Positions 32,233 to 40,807 of a stretch of 64,000 bases of DNA are shown in pieces. Under the pieces are notes generated by a model. The model worked only from the letters and a program-made list of their open reading frames with translations. It searched no databases and was not told where the DNA came from. Position 1 is the stretch's first letter. Every line of letters begins with the position of its first letter. Origin of the DNA: Candidatus Coprenecus pullistercoris (lineage in GTDB: Bacteria; Bacteroidota; Bacteroidia; Bacteroidales; UBA932); NCBI GenBank assembly GCA_019116965.1, contig DXAT01000060.1, positions 1 to 64,000 on the forward strand. The letters are read 5' to 3'. A program made the translations under genes and the position numbers.

Positions 32233-33834
32233 TCAGAACTCATGGAATGAATCAGAAGTGTACGAGCCCGTAAAGTTATGTCCCAAGTCATCGTACAGGT
32301 CGAAGGAGAGGGTATAGGTTCCGTCACCGTTTTCGGTAAAGGTTACAGTACCGCTCGATGCGGGGCAGTACACCTTCTCTCCGTTCTCATTGTAGTATAT
32401 AAGGCCTGTACCGCCGTTGTAGTCATCGATGTTGTTGCCGACACTGTTGACCTTTCCGGGAATCCATGTATTGTACTCCTCAGCCCCCGCCGTATTGACC
32501 TCGAATGTACCGGTAGGCACCGCATTGGGCTCGCAGTACACGAATGCCTGGAAATCATTGACCTTCGCAGACGATGATGAATTCTTCAGCTGGAATATCA
32601 CATAGCTGCCATCAAATCCCGAAGCAGAGCCCTTGTAATAAGTAGATGCGCGGAACAGGTCAATACCTTCGAATGTCACATCAAGGATGTCTTCGGTCAT
32701 GGTTGAGCCCGTTACGGAAGTGGTGTTCTTAAGGTCTCCTGCGAATGATCCGGTAAGGACGAAGTCTGTATCAAATGTGAAATCAAATGCGATATTGCCT
32801 GCGGCTACAGTCATGGAGCCGTACACCACGCCTGAAGCCTCTTTCTCTCCGGCCTTGGCCACTGTTCCCTCATTGCCGCTGAGGATGTGCTCGTCGAACC
32901 ATACCGCACCGGGAACCACATTGCCAGCATCTTCGGTATCGGACACGCTGTACTCGCCGGCTGCCACCATATTGTTCTCATCAAAATTGCAGAAGAAATT
33001 CACGCTGAGAGTATCGGTTCCTTCATTGGTGAAAACAGCCGTCACTTCCATCAGACCGTTTCCGGCAGAAGAGGCGGTCATGTCCACATCCGTGTAGACC
33101 ACATCCACGAGGTCGCGGTCGATGACATCGTCCTTGAGAGTCTCGAATGTCTCGGAGACAGCATCGGAATATTCGTCACTGTTGGCTGCGGCCACTACGA
33201 GATAGTACATCTGCTCGGACTCGCATCCCTCGACCCTGATTTCCGAAACAGAGAGGTCGGTGACCTCAGTACCGTTGGCAAACACATCCTCTGCAGTCAT
33301 GGGAGCATACTCGGCCTCCTTGACAGCGATGTAGGCTATCTTCTCGGCGTTGGTCTGGGTGAAGGTAAATGACACTCCGGTCTTGGTACCCCTGAGCTGG
33401 TCGAGTGTAACCGAAGGTCCGCCGGTCACAGGCTCCTCGCCCTCCTTGACAGTCTTGAACGATTTGGAATCAACTGCACTGAAAACATCCTCCGAAGCCG
33501 CTGCGGCAGCGACAGTGTACTGTGTCTCGGGTGTCAGCCCCTCGAGAACCACGGGTTCTGTGGATGCGACATCGACTGTAGTTCCCTCGGCGAAGATAGT
33601 CTCGGCAGTAGGAACGGCCTCACCATCAGCCACAAGCATATAAGCCTGACGGTCAGCGTTTGTGGAAGCGAGTGTGAATGATGCCGTTGTGCTTCCCACC
33701 TCACTCATGGTAATGGTTACGGTAGGAGCAGCACCGGGTTCTTCTCCTTCATCCGGCTTATTACAAGACACGGCAGCGGTCAGCGCCACTGTGGACAGGG
33801 CTACTGCAGCCCAACTGAAAAAGTTACTTCTCAT
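32233..33834 (-). CDS. Surface lipoprotein with two tandem fibronectin-III-like repeats
   Basis: 533 residues. A lipoprotein signal (ALTAAVSCNK, lipidated Cys near 24) is followed by an acidic linker, as in lipoproteins exported to the surface of Bacteroidota. Two tandem repeats of about 95 residues (starting PTVTITMSEVG and PSVTLDQLRG) share a TxxxxxFxxxxTNAxxxAYxxV and PETQY-type pattern. The remaining about 300 residues are beta-rich, ending in a domain with repeated FNE/YYN strands; no enzyme motif is seen. A binding or adhesin role is possible but not shown. Codons and composition match the neighbours. Confidence 0.8.
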   Translation of the reverse strand: MRSNFFSWAAVALSTVALTAAVSCNKPDEGEEPGAAPTVTITMSEVGSTTASFTLASTNADRQAYMLVADGEAVPTAETIFAEGTTVDVASTEPVVLEGLTPETQYTVAAAAASEDVFSAVDSKSFKTVKEGEEPVTGGPSVTLDQLRGTKTGVSFTFTQTNAEKIAYIAVKEAEYAPMTAEDVFANGTEVTDLSVSEIRVEGCESEQMYYLVVAAANSDEYSDAVSETFETLKDDVIDRDLVDVVYTDVDMTASSAGNGLMEVTAVFTNEGTDTLSVNFFCNFDENNMVAAGEYSVSDTEDAGNVVPGAVWFDEHILSGNEGTVAKAGEKEASGVVYGSMTVAAGNIAFDFTFDTDFVLTGSFAGDLKNTTSVTGSTMTEDILDVTFEGIDLFRASTYYKGSASGFDGSYVIFQLKNSSSSAKVNDFQAFVYCEPNAVPTGTFEVNTAGAEEYNTWIPGKVNSVGNNIDDYNGGTGLIYYNENGEKVYCPASSGTVTFTENGDGTYTLSFDLYDDLGHNFTGSYTSDSFHEF

Positions 33835-33881
33835 AATATAAAAATTTTATTAATAGATAGTTTGCTTTCCATTTCAAACTG

Positions 33882-33889
33882 CTAAAGTA
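33882..33889 (-). promoter_or_regulatory. Possible promoter -7 element for the lipoprotein gene (TACTTTAG)
   Basis: Minus-strand TACTTTAG differs from TAnnTTTG at one base and lies 48 bases before the ATG at 33834. The 33835-34049 gap otherwise holds only AT-rich sequence and an 8-base inverted repeat (33964-33971 with 33990-33997). Confidence 0.35.
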
Positions 33890-34049
33890 CATATTTATGC
33901 TGAAAAATCCTAACCTTTTCCAAAAATTTTCACACACCTTTCATCATTTCCCTCCACTCACCACAACGGCAGTGTCTCCCTCTTTTCCATGCCGTTGCAG
34001 AAGGGGTGAACATCCCTACGGCAGAATGGCGGATGAGGCAGGTCGGCGA

Positions 34050-34805
34050 TCAGTGACGGGCGAGAAGATGCGTGACGGCGGCCTGAGCGCAGACACATCC
34101 GAAGACGGCGGGGATGTAGGAGATGGTGCCGACCTGGGACTTCTTGTTGCGCTCGCCCTCCGTCGGGACAATGGCGTCACGGTCGGGCAGTTCCTCCGAG
34201 AACACCACGGGAAAGCCCTTGCTGATGCCTATCTTGCGGAGTTTCTTCCGGAGAATGAAGGCCAGGGGGCAGTTGTAGGACTTCGAGATGTCAGTCAGAC
34301 GGACCTTCGTGGCATCTAATTTGGCCCCGGCTCCCATCGAGGAAACAAGAGGAATACCGCTGTGGACGCAATGGGCGATAAGGGCAATCTTCGGAGCCAG
34401 GGTATCGATCGCATCGATGAGAAAATCCGGGCGGGCGACTCCCGCCTCGGCGCAGGAGCGTTCCAGCACCGCAGCTATATTGTCCTCAGTCAGATATTCT
34501 TCCACCTTGATTATCTGCAATTCCGGATTGATGTCCAGAAGCCTTTCCGCCATAACCTCCGTCTTGGGCCGTCCTATGGTCGAGCAGAGTGCCAGCAGCT
34601 GCCGGTTCCGGTTGCTCTCCGAGACTTTGTCCGAGTCTATGATTATCATCCGCCCTACCCCGGCGCGGGCCGTCATCTCCGCGGCGTATGCCCCTACCCC
34701 GCCCAGACCGGCGACCACTACGGTCGCGTTTTTCATGGCCTGCAGGGACTCCTCACCCACCAACAGGGCGGTGCGCTCGAGCCAGGCAGGACTATTTTCC
34801 GGCAT
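34050..34805 (-). CDS. tcdA: tRNA threonylcarbamoyladenosine dehydratase (TcdA/CsdL)
   Basis: 251 residues of the E1-like ThiF/MoeB family. The ATP loop is VAGLGGVGAYAAE at 32-44, followed by IIIDSDKVSESNRNRQ with the conserved Asp and Arg/Gln. It lacks the zinc cysteines of MoeB/ThiF. The length and the FLIDAIDTLAPK and LVSSMGAGAKLDATKVRLTD stretches fit TcdA, which cyclises t6A37 in tRNA. The start overlaps the mazG end by 14 bases. Confidence 0.92.
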   Translation of the reverse strand: MPENSPAWLERTALLVGEESLQAMKNATVVVAGLGGVGAYAAEMTARAGVGRMIIIDSDKVSESNRNRQLLALCSTIGRPKTEVMAERLLDINPELQIIKVEEYLTEDNIAAVLERSCAEAGVARPDFLIDAIDTLAPKIALIAHCVHSGIPLVSSMGAGAKLDATKVRLTDISKSYNCPLAFILRKKLRKIGISKGFPVVFSEELPDRDAIVPTEGERNKKSQVGTISYIPAVFGCVCAQAAVTHLLARH

Positions 34806-35634
34806 TGTCCTCAGAATTTTTCTCTAAGGCCTTGGCCTCATCCCAGATGGCGTCCATCTCCGCCAGCGTCATGTCCTTCAGAGACCTGCCCTGACGGATG
34901 GTATGCTCCTCGAGATAGGTGAAGCGGCGACGGAACTTGGCACAGGTCATCTCCAGAGCCGTATCCGGATTCAGGTCGTACAGACGGGCGGCGTTGACTA
35001 TCGAGAAGAGGAAATCACCGAGCTCACCCTCGGCCCTTTTCACCGACTCAGGGTCCGACTTGTCCATCCGGCCCAGCTCCTCGCGGAACTCCCCGAGCTC
35101 CTCGGCCACCTTGTCCCAGACCTGGGAACGCTCCTCCCAGTCGAAGCCCACGGCGCGGGCCTTGTCCTGCATACGGTAGGCCTTGAGCAGCGGCGGCAGC
35201 GAGACAGGCACTCCCGAAAGCACCCGCTTGTTTCCGTCCTTTTCCTTGGTCTTGAGCTCCTCCCAGTTCTGTACCACCTGGTCGGCACCGTCCACATGGA
35301 CCTCGCCGAAGACATGCGGATGACGGTAGATGAGCTTGTCGCACAGACGGTCGATTACGTCTACGATATCGTATTCGCCCTTCTCGGAGGCTATCTTGGC
35401 GTAGAAGACTATATGCAGAAGCACGTCGCCCAGCTCCTTGGAGACCTCCTTGCCGTCTCCGCGCAGGATGGCGTCGCTCAGCTCGTAAGTCTCCTCAATC
35501 GTCTGAGGACGCAGCGACTCGGTGGTCTGCTTGTGGTCCCAGGGACATTTTTCCCTGAGCTCGTCCATTATGTCCAGAAGGCGGCCGAAAGCCTCTAACT
35601 TGGCCTGCCTCGATGTCATCTCGTTTCCGCTCAT
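34792..35634 (-). CDS. mazG: Nucleoside triphosphate pyrophosphohydrolase MazG
   Basis: The ATG at 35634 (MSGNEMTSRQAK) gives 280 residues; the upstream open frame runs through the promoter. The MazG fold is clear: LREKCPWDHKQTTESLRPQ, the EExxE-type metal site EETYELSDAI, and the second copy near ELGEFREEL and GELGDFLFS. It hydrolyses non-canonical or excess NTPs to NMP and pyrophosphate. Transcribed with tcdA from a perfect -7 box at 35658-35665. Confidence 0.94.
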   Translation of the reverse strand: MSGNEMTSRQAKLEAFGRLLDIMDELREKCPWDHKQTTESLRPQTIEETYELSDAILRGDGKEVSKELGDVLLHIVFYAKIASEKGEYDIVDVIDRLCDKLIYRHPHVFGEVHVDGADQVVQNWEELKTKEKDGNKRVLSGVPVSLPPLLKAYRMQDKARAVGFDWEERSQVWDKVAEELGEFREELGRMDKSDPESVKRAEGELGDFLFSIVNAARLYDLNPDTALEMTCAKFRRRFTYLEEHTIRQGRSLKDMTLAEMDAIWDEAKALEKNSEDNAGK

Positions 35635-35657
35635 ATTTCTGTCAGTTTTACGGGCGG

Positions 35658-35688
35658 CAAAGATACGGATTTTAATTTGGCTTACCAA
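35658..35688 (-). promoter_or_regulatory. Promoter of mazG-tcdA: TTGG and TATCTTTG
   Basis: TATCTTTG (35665-35658) is an exact TAnnTTTG box, with TTGG (35688-35685) 19 bases upstream on the minus strand. It is 24 bases before the mazG ATG and divergent from the maeB promoter. Confidence 0.65.
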
Positions 35689-35709
35689 TAAGTAAATTAT
35701 GTATATTCG
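35676..35709 (+). promoter_or_regulatory. Promoter of maeB: TTTG and TATATTCG
   Basis: TTTG at 35676-35679 and TATATTCG at 35702-35709 (one mismatch to TAnnTTTG, 22-base spacing) lie 20 bases before the maeB ATG, overlapping the divergent mazG promoter. Confidence 0.45.
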
Positions 35710-35729
35710 CAACCTCATTCAACACCGAT

Positions 35730-38063
35730 ATGTCAAATAACATCAATAAGAAAGCGGCCCTGGACTATCACCGCCTCGGCCGTCCGGGCAAGACAGAGAC
35801 CCTGCCCACCAAACCGTACTCATCCCAGCACGACCTTTCCTTAGCCTATTCCCCGGGCGTGGCCTATCCCTGCCTGGAAATCAAGGACCGAACTGAGGAC
35901 GCTTACGAATACACCAACAAGGGCAACCTCATGGCCGTAATCTCCAACGGCACGGCCGTCCTCGGCTTAGGCGACATCGGAGCCCTCGCCGGCAAGCCCG
36001 TGATGGAGGGGAAAGCCCTCCTGTTCAAGATATTCGCAGGACTGGACTGCTACGACATAGAGCTGAACGAGAAGGATCCGGAGAAATTCATCGCCGCCGT
36101 CAAGGCCATCGCCCCGACTTTCGGAGGCATCAACCTCGAGGACATCAAGGCACCTGAGTGCTTCGAGATAGAACGCAGGCTCAGGGAAGAATGCGACATC
36201 CCCGTGATGCATGACGACCAGCACGGAACTGCCATAATCTCGGCCGCAGGCCTGCTCAACGCCATAGAGCTGCAGGGCAAGAAAATAGAGGATATCCGCT
36301 TAGTGGTCAACGGCGCCGGTGCCGCGGCCATCGCCTGCACCAATCTATATATAGAGCTCGGTGTACGCAGGGAGAATGTAGTCATGTGCGACAGCAAGGG
36401 CGCCATCACGGAATCCCGCACCGACCTCAGCGACATGAAGCGCCCGTTCGCCACACGCCGCGATGTACACACCCTCGCAGAGGCCCTTGTCGGAGCAGAT
36501 GTATTCTTAGGTCTGTCCGTGCGCGATGTCCTGACCAAAGAGATGATACGCACGATGGCCGACCGGCCCGTGGTATTTGCCCTGGCCAATCCGGACCCCG
36601 AGATAGAATACTCCGAGGCCATGGCCTCCCGCGACGACCTGATCTTCGCCACAGGCCGCTCTGACTACCCCAACCAGATCAACAATGTCCTCGGCTTCCC
36701 CTATATCTTCCGCGGAGCCCTCGATGTACGGGCCACGGCCATCAACGAAGAGATGAAGCTCGCCGCCGTCCATGCCATAGCGCGTCTGGCCAAGCAGCCG
36801 GTACCGTCCGTGGTCAATACCGCATACAACCTCGAGAACATCCGCTACGGCCGTCACTATATCCTGCCCAAGCCTCTCGACCCCAGGCTGCTCTCGGCAG
36901 TAGCCCCGGCCGTGGCAAAGGCCGCCATGAGCTCAGGAGTGGCCCGCAGGCCGATTACCGACTGGGACGGATACGAGGAGCACCTGCAGGAGATGATGGG
37001 ATATGACAACAGGCTCGTGCGCCGTTTCGCCGATGTGGCACGCTGCCAGCCTATGCGGGTGGTCTTCGGAGAAGGCAACACTGACAACATGTTGGAAGCC
37101 GCCGTACAGGCCGGCGCCGAGGGACTCTGCCGTCCAGTCCTGCTCGGTAACGCCGAGCTGATCGGGAAGAGGGCCGCGGAACTCGGACTCTCCCTTGACG
37201 GAGTGGAGGTGGTCAATCCAAGACATCCAGACGAGAAAGCCCGCAGGGAACACTACGCCCAGACATTGGCCACCAAACTCGCCCGCAACGGATACACCCG
37301 GCAGGACGCCTACGAGAAGATGTTCGACCGTAACTATTTCGGCATGATGATGGTCGAGAGCGGAGACGCAGACGCCTTTATCGCAGGCACATACACCAAC
37401 AATGCGGCAATAGCCTCCATCGCCCGCGACATCATCGGCATCAGAGAGGGATTCAGCACATTTGCCACGATGCACATACTCAACACCAAAAGAGGCGTAT
37501 TCTTCCTGGCCGACACCATGATCAACGAACGCACCGATGCCTCCACCCTCGTGGACATAGCCCGCCTTACCGCCGGCGCCGTACAGTACTACGCATTCGA
37601 TCCCGTAATAGCCATGCTCTCCTACAGTAACTTCGGCTCCAATCTGCAGAATGGCGCAGCATCGTCCCTAAACGACGGCGACTGCGGCACTCCGTCCGCG
37701 GTCCATCAGGCCGTGGACATCCTGCACGGACGCTGCCCGGAGATGACGGTAGACGGAGAGATGCGCATCGACATGGCCCTTAACCGGCAGCTGCGCGACC
37801 GCACATACCCGTTCAACCGCCTGTACGGCAAGGAGGTCAACACCCTCATCTTCCCGGACCTCAACTCCTCTTCCGCGGCCTGGCGCATGATGCTTGAGAC
37901 TGGCACCGGAGAGGCCATCGGTCCTATCCAGATCGGCCTGAACAAACCCGTACACTTCATCTCGGTGGAAGCGCCCGTCCGGGAAATAGTCAATCTGGCC
38001 ACCGTCGCCTCCATGGATGCCGCCATCTACCTCAAGGCCGGCAACTGCCGTCTTGACAGATAG
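35730..38063 (+). CDS. maeB: NADP-dependent malic enzyme with C-terminal phosphotransacetylase-like domain
   Basis: 777 residues, the standard length of the MaeB hybrid. Residues about 1-420 are malic enzyme: [22 protein letters not shown] with the metal-binding Asp pair, and the dinucleotide loop [12 protein letters not shown]. Residues about 440-777 are the phosphotransacetylase-like half, which in this family binds regulators such as acetyl-CoA. It decarboxylates malate to pyruvate with NADP+. A single-gene unit with a divergent promoter shared with mazG. Confidence 0.97.
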   Translation: MSNNINKKAALDYHRLGRPGKTETLPTKPYSSQHDLSLAYSPGVAYPCLEIKDRTEDAYEYTNKGNLMAVISNGTAVLGLGDIGALAGKPVMEGKALLFKIFAGLDCYDIELNEKDPEKFIAAVKAIAPTFGGINLEDIKAPECFEIERRLREECDIPVMHDDQHGTAIISAAGLLNAIELQGKKIEDIRLVVNGAGAAAIACTNLYIELGVRRENVVMCDSKGAITESRTDLSDMKRPFATRRDVHTLAEALVGADVFLGLSVRDVLTKEMIRTMADRPVVFALANPDPEIEYSEAMASRDDLIFATGRSDYPNQINNVLGFPYIFRGALDVRATAINEEMKLAAVHAIARLAKQPVPSVVNTAYNLENIRYGRHYILPKPLDPRLLSAVAPAVAKAAMSSGVARRPITDWDGYEEHLQEMMGYDNRLVRRFADVARCQPMRVVFGEGNTDNMLEAAVQAGAEGLCRPVLLGNAELIGKRAAELGLSLDGVEVVNPRHPDEKARREHYAQTLATKLARNGYTRQDAYEKMFDRNYFGMMMVESGDADAFIAGTYTNNAAIASIARDIIGIREGFSTFATMHILNTKRGVFFLADTMINERTDASTLVDIARLTAGAVQYYAFDPVIAMLSYSNFGSNLQNGAASSLNDGDCGTPSAVHQAVDILHGRCPEMTVDGEMRIDMALNRQLRDRTYPFNRLYGKEVNTLIFPDLNSSSAAWRMMLETGTGEAIGPIQIGLNKPVHFISVEAPVREIVNLATVASMDAAIYLKAGNCRLDR

Positions 38064-38074
38064 GATTTTTTTAT

Positions 38075-38082
38075 TATTTTCG
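38075..38082 (+). promoter_or_regulatory. Possible promoter -7 element for the DUF4293 gene (TATTTTCG)
   Basis: TATTTTCG has one mismatch to TAnnTTTG and lies 38 bases before the ATG at 38121. It is in the T-rich stretch just after the maeB stop. Confidence 0.35.
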
Positions 38083-38120
38083 CGACCTGTTACAACTTTT
38101 AGGAATAAAAAAAGACCGAC

Positions 38121-38570
38121 ATGATACAGAGAATACAGACTCTTTTCCTCGCCATAGCGGCAGGACTCCTCATATCCATGTTCTTCACGCCCATGGTACG
38201 GCTCGGAGAGGACACCACCATACCCTTCGTGGCCGTCGCCGCCGCAAAGGGATTTACCCTCACCACCATCTTCCAGATAGTATGCTCCGTCCTGAGCGTT
38301 GCCGTAATCTTCATGTACAGGAACCGTATCCGCCAGATCCGCCTGTGCAATCTCAACTCACTGATTCTGATTGGATATCAGGTAATACTTGCCGTATATT
38401 TCTTCCAGAGGTCATCCAAGCTCGGAGAGGACGCCCTGTTCACAGTACCGTGCATCTTTCCGATATGCGCGGCCATCCTCACATTCATCGGCATGAGGTA
38501 CATCGCCCGTGACGAGGCGCTCGTGATGGCGTCAACCCGTCTACGCACATCTAAAAAGGCGAAACGGTAA
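38121..38570 (+). CDS. DUF4293-family inner-membrane protein
   Basis: 149 residues beginning MIQRIQTLFLAIAAG, the typical DUF4293 start. Four hydrophobic helices are visible (about 5-23, 37-66, 78-95 and 109-128), followed by a basic tail (STRLRTSKKAKR). The family is confined to Bacteroidota and has no known function. A monocistronic gene between maeB and the fimbrial operon. Confidence 0.85.
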   Translation: MIQRIQTLFLAIAAGLLISMFFTPMVRLGEDTTIPFVAVAAAKGFTLTTIFQIVCSVLSVAVIFMYRNRIRQIRLCNLNSLILIGYQVILAVYFFQRSSKLGEDALFTVPCIFPICAAILTFIGMRYIARDEALVMASTRLRTSKKAKR

Positions 38571-38609
38571 AAAGGCAACAACTTTTTCGACGACTTTTAC
38601 AACTTTTTG

Positions 38610-38639
38610 TTGTCGCTGCAGATATAATTACTATCTTTG
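38610..38639 (+). promoter_or_regulatory. Promoter of the fimbrial operon: TTG and TATCTTTG
   Basis: TATCTTTG at 38632-38639 is an exact -7 box; TTG at 38610-38612 is 19 bases upstream. The operon's first ATG (38679) is 40 bases downstream. The preceding stretch holds short repeats (CAACTTTTT twice) and a weak ACAAC/GTTGT hairpin that could end DUF4293 transcription. Confidence 0.65.
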
Positions 38640-38678
38640 CAGTCCCGACAACTAAACGACCTTTACCTTTAAACTTTG

Positions 38679-39266
38679 ATGAAACCACTCATACATAGAT
38701 TATTGTATGCCGTATCGGCATGTATTCTGCTGACCGTATCCACTACGGCCTCGGCTCAAAGGATGGCCGTTAAGACCAACCTTCTGTCAGATTTAACCAC
38801 GACCATCAATCTCGGGGTCGAGGCGTCGCTTGCACCCCGTTGGAGCCTTGACATCTCCGGCAACTACAATGCCTGGGACTTCAATGACTACCGCAAACAG
38901 AAGCAGTGGATGGTGCAGCCGGAAGCCCGCTTCTGGTTCTGCGAGTCGTTCAACGGTCATTTCCTCGCCCTGCACGCCATCGGAGGCGAATTCAACATGG
39001 CGGATCCTTTCTTCCCCTTCTCTCTCAACAAGGAGCTCAAGGACTACCGTTATGAAGGCTGGATGTACGGAGCCGGTATCGGCTACGGCTACCACTGGAT
39101 ACTCTCTCCGAGATGGAGCATAGAGGCAGAGATCGGAGTCGGTTATGTGGGCACCACGCATGAGCAGTACGAGTGTATCCGCTGCGGAGCCCTCCTCGCC
39201 GAGGGATGCTCCAACCGCTTTTCCATCACAAAGCTGGCAGTAAGTCTTGTTTTCATGATATTTTAA
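38679..39266 (+). CDS. DUF3575 outer-membrane protein, first gene of the fimbrial operon
   Basis: The ATG at 38679 is chosen over an in-frame TTG at 38676; 195 residues with a signal peptide ending near STTASAQ. The mature part shows the DUF3575 pattern (AVKTNLLSDLTTTINLGVEASLAPRWSLDIS) and alternating beta strands, consistent with a small outer-membrane barrel. DUF3575 genes regularly open FimA/Mfa-type fimbrial loci. The C-terminus ends in the hydrophobic VSLVFMIF strand typical of outer-membrane proteins. Ten bases before the DUF3868 gene. Confidence 0.88.
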   Translation: MKPLIHRLLYAVSACILLTVSTTASAQRMAVKTNLLSDLTTTINLGVEASLAPRWSLDISGNYNAWDFNDYRKQKQWMVQPEARFWFCESFNGHFLALHAIGGEFNMADPFFPFSLNKELKDYRYEGWMYGAGIGYGYHWILSPRWSIEAEIGVGYVGTTHEQYECIRCGALLAEGCSNRFSITKLAVSLVFMIF

Positions 39267-39276
39267 CATAGACGCG

Positions 39277-40776
39277 ATGAGAAGATTTATTTTAAAGATA
39301 TGTCTTATTCTTCTGGCCGCACCCGCTGCGACCGCCCTCAGGGCACAGGCCCAGACATCTTATCTGGACAGGATAGAATGGGTGCTGTCGGATGTCACCA
39401 TGGTATCCGACTCCGCCGGAGGTGAGCGCACCGCCAAGATTGACTTGGCCATCAAATGGAAGGACAAGCCGCATGCTTCCACCCAGCATGCCGTAAGCAT
39501 AGTTCCGGCACTTATATCCAAGGATTCCACTGAGGAGTTCTATTTCTCACCTATCTATATATACGGGAAAATAAGGGAAAAGGCAACCGAGCGCGAGGCC
39601 GTACTCAACCGCAGGGACACCTCCGTTACAGACCTCGATTCAGTATTCATACTCGAGACAGGCCGCAAGGCTCCGTCCACTGTTCGCTATGTGGGCGAGA
39701 TTCCCTACAACCCCGCCATGCTCGACGGCTGCATGGCCCTGTATGAGACAGTACACGGCTGTGCTGACTGCCTCGAGGGCACCGATACGATGTACCTCGC
39801 TGAAGTGCTTCCTCCCTACCAGCCTCAGTGGTCCGCAGCTCCAGACTTCATTCAGAGCCCTTCCGGCAACGACAAGCACCGTGAGAGAAGGCACAGGGCC
39901 AACCTGAACTTCATCATCAACAGATACGAGATCCGTCCCGACTACATGGACAACGCCGAGGCTCTCGATGAGATAGTAGAGTCCATCCGCACGGCGATGA
40001 ACGACACCCTGTTCACCGTAAAGGCCGTACGCTTCCTCGGTTTCGCATCTCCCGACGGACCTGAGAGATTCAACATCTCCCTTGCCCGCAACAGGGCCGC
40101 CGCACTGGCAGACCATGTCAAGGGTATGGACACATCTATTCCCGACTCGCTCTATGTTGTGGAAAACGGCGCCGAGAACTGGGACGGCTTCTTCAAGGCC
40201 GTCGCAGCCGACCCTGAGCTCGCATCCAACGAGACTGTTCTCCGCGTGAGGAACCTGCTCCGCGAGGACAACCGCGACAGCTGCGAGAGGATACTCAAGC
40301 AAGACAAGGCTCTCTACGAGAAACTGAAAACCGACATTCTTCCCGACCTGCGTCTGACCGAATATGTCATCGAGTACAACCTCAGGGACTTCTCGCCCGA
40401 AGAAGCCGAGGCCCTTTGGGAGGAGCATCCCGACTGGCTCAGCATCAACGAGATGTACTCTGTGGCAGAGCTCTACGGTGAGGATGATCCCAGATACCTC
40501 GATGTACTCTTCGAAGCCGCGACCACCTATCCCACCGATGTCGCAGCCGTACACAACGCCGCCATAGCCCTCTACCGCAAGGGCATGACCGACGAGGCGT
40601 TCTCCCTGCTGACCGACCGCTATGAGCCCGAACTGCTCAACACCCTCGGTATACTGTATGCCTCAGAGGACATGAACCAGGAGGCCTTCAACGCCTTCTC
40701 CCTCGCCGCCAAAGCCGGCCATGAGGGCGCAGCCCACAACCTCGAGGAGCTTCAGAAAGTAATGGAACAACTATAA
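39277..40776 (+). CDS. DUF3868/OmpA-like fimbrial accessory protein with TPR-like tail
   Basis: 499 residues with a signal peptide (cut near RAQAQ). Residues about 27-115 form a DUF3868 domain (LSDVTMVSDSAGGERTAKIDL). An OmpA-like segment follows near 245-275 (LGFASPDGPERFNISLARNRAAA), the same ASPDG subtype as the proteins at 1-549 and 53152-54429. The last roughly 100 residues read as TPR-like helix pairs (AAIALYRKGMTDEAFSLL, AFNAFSLAAKAGHEGAA). Usual companion of DUF3575 and FimA genes, probably a periplasmic assembly or anchoring factor. Function inferred. Confidence 0.85.
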   Translation: MRRFILKICLILLAAPAATALRAQAQTSYLDRIEWVLSDVTMVSDSAGGERTAKIDLAIKWKDKPHASTQHAVSIVPALISKDSTEEFYFSPIYIYGKIREKATEREAVLNRRDTSVTDLDSVFILETGRKAPSTVRYVGEIPYNPAMLDGCMALYETVHGCADCLEGTDTMYLAEVLPPYQPQWSAAPDFIQSPSGNDKHRERRHRANLNFIINRYEIRPDYMDNAEALDEIVESIRTAMNDTLFTVKAVRFLGFASPDGPERFNISLARNRAAALADHVKGMDTSIPDSLYVVENGAENWDGFFKAVAADPELASNETVLRVRNLLREDNRDSCERILKQDKALYEKLKTDILPDLRLTEYVIEYNLRDFSPEEAEALWEEHPDWLSINEMYSVAELYGEDDPRYLDVLFEAATTYPTDVAAVHNAAIALYRKGMTDEAFSLLTDRYEPELLNTLGILYASEDMNQEAFNAFSLAAKAGHEGAAHNLEELQKVMEQL

Positions 40777-40807
40777 AACTAATCAATAACACTTCATTAA
40801 AACAAGC

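Noticed and set aside
33964-33997. Terminator at the tcdA end (CAACGGCA/TGCCGTTG)
   Set aside because: The 8-base stem has an 18-base loop and no following T-run on either strand.
38581-38612. CRISPR-like or regulatory direct repeats (CAACTTTTT twice)
   Set aside because: Only two short copies, no spacers of constant length, and the region is explained by an AT-rich gap with a promoter.
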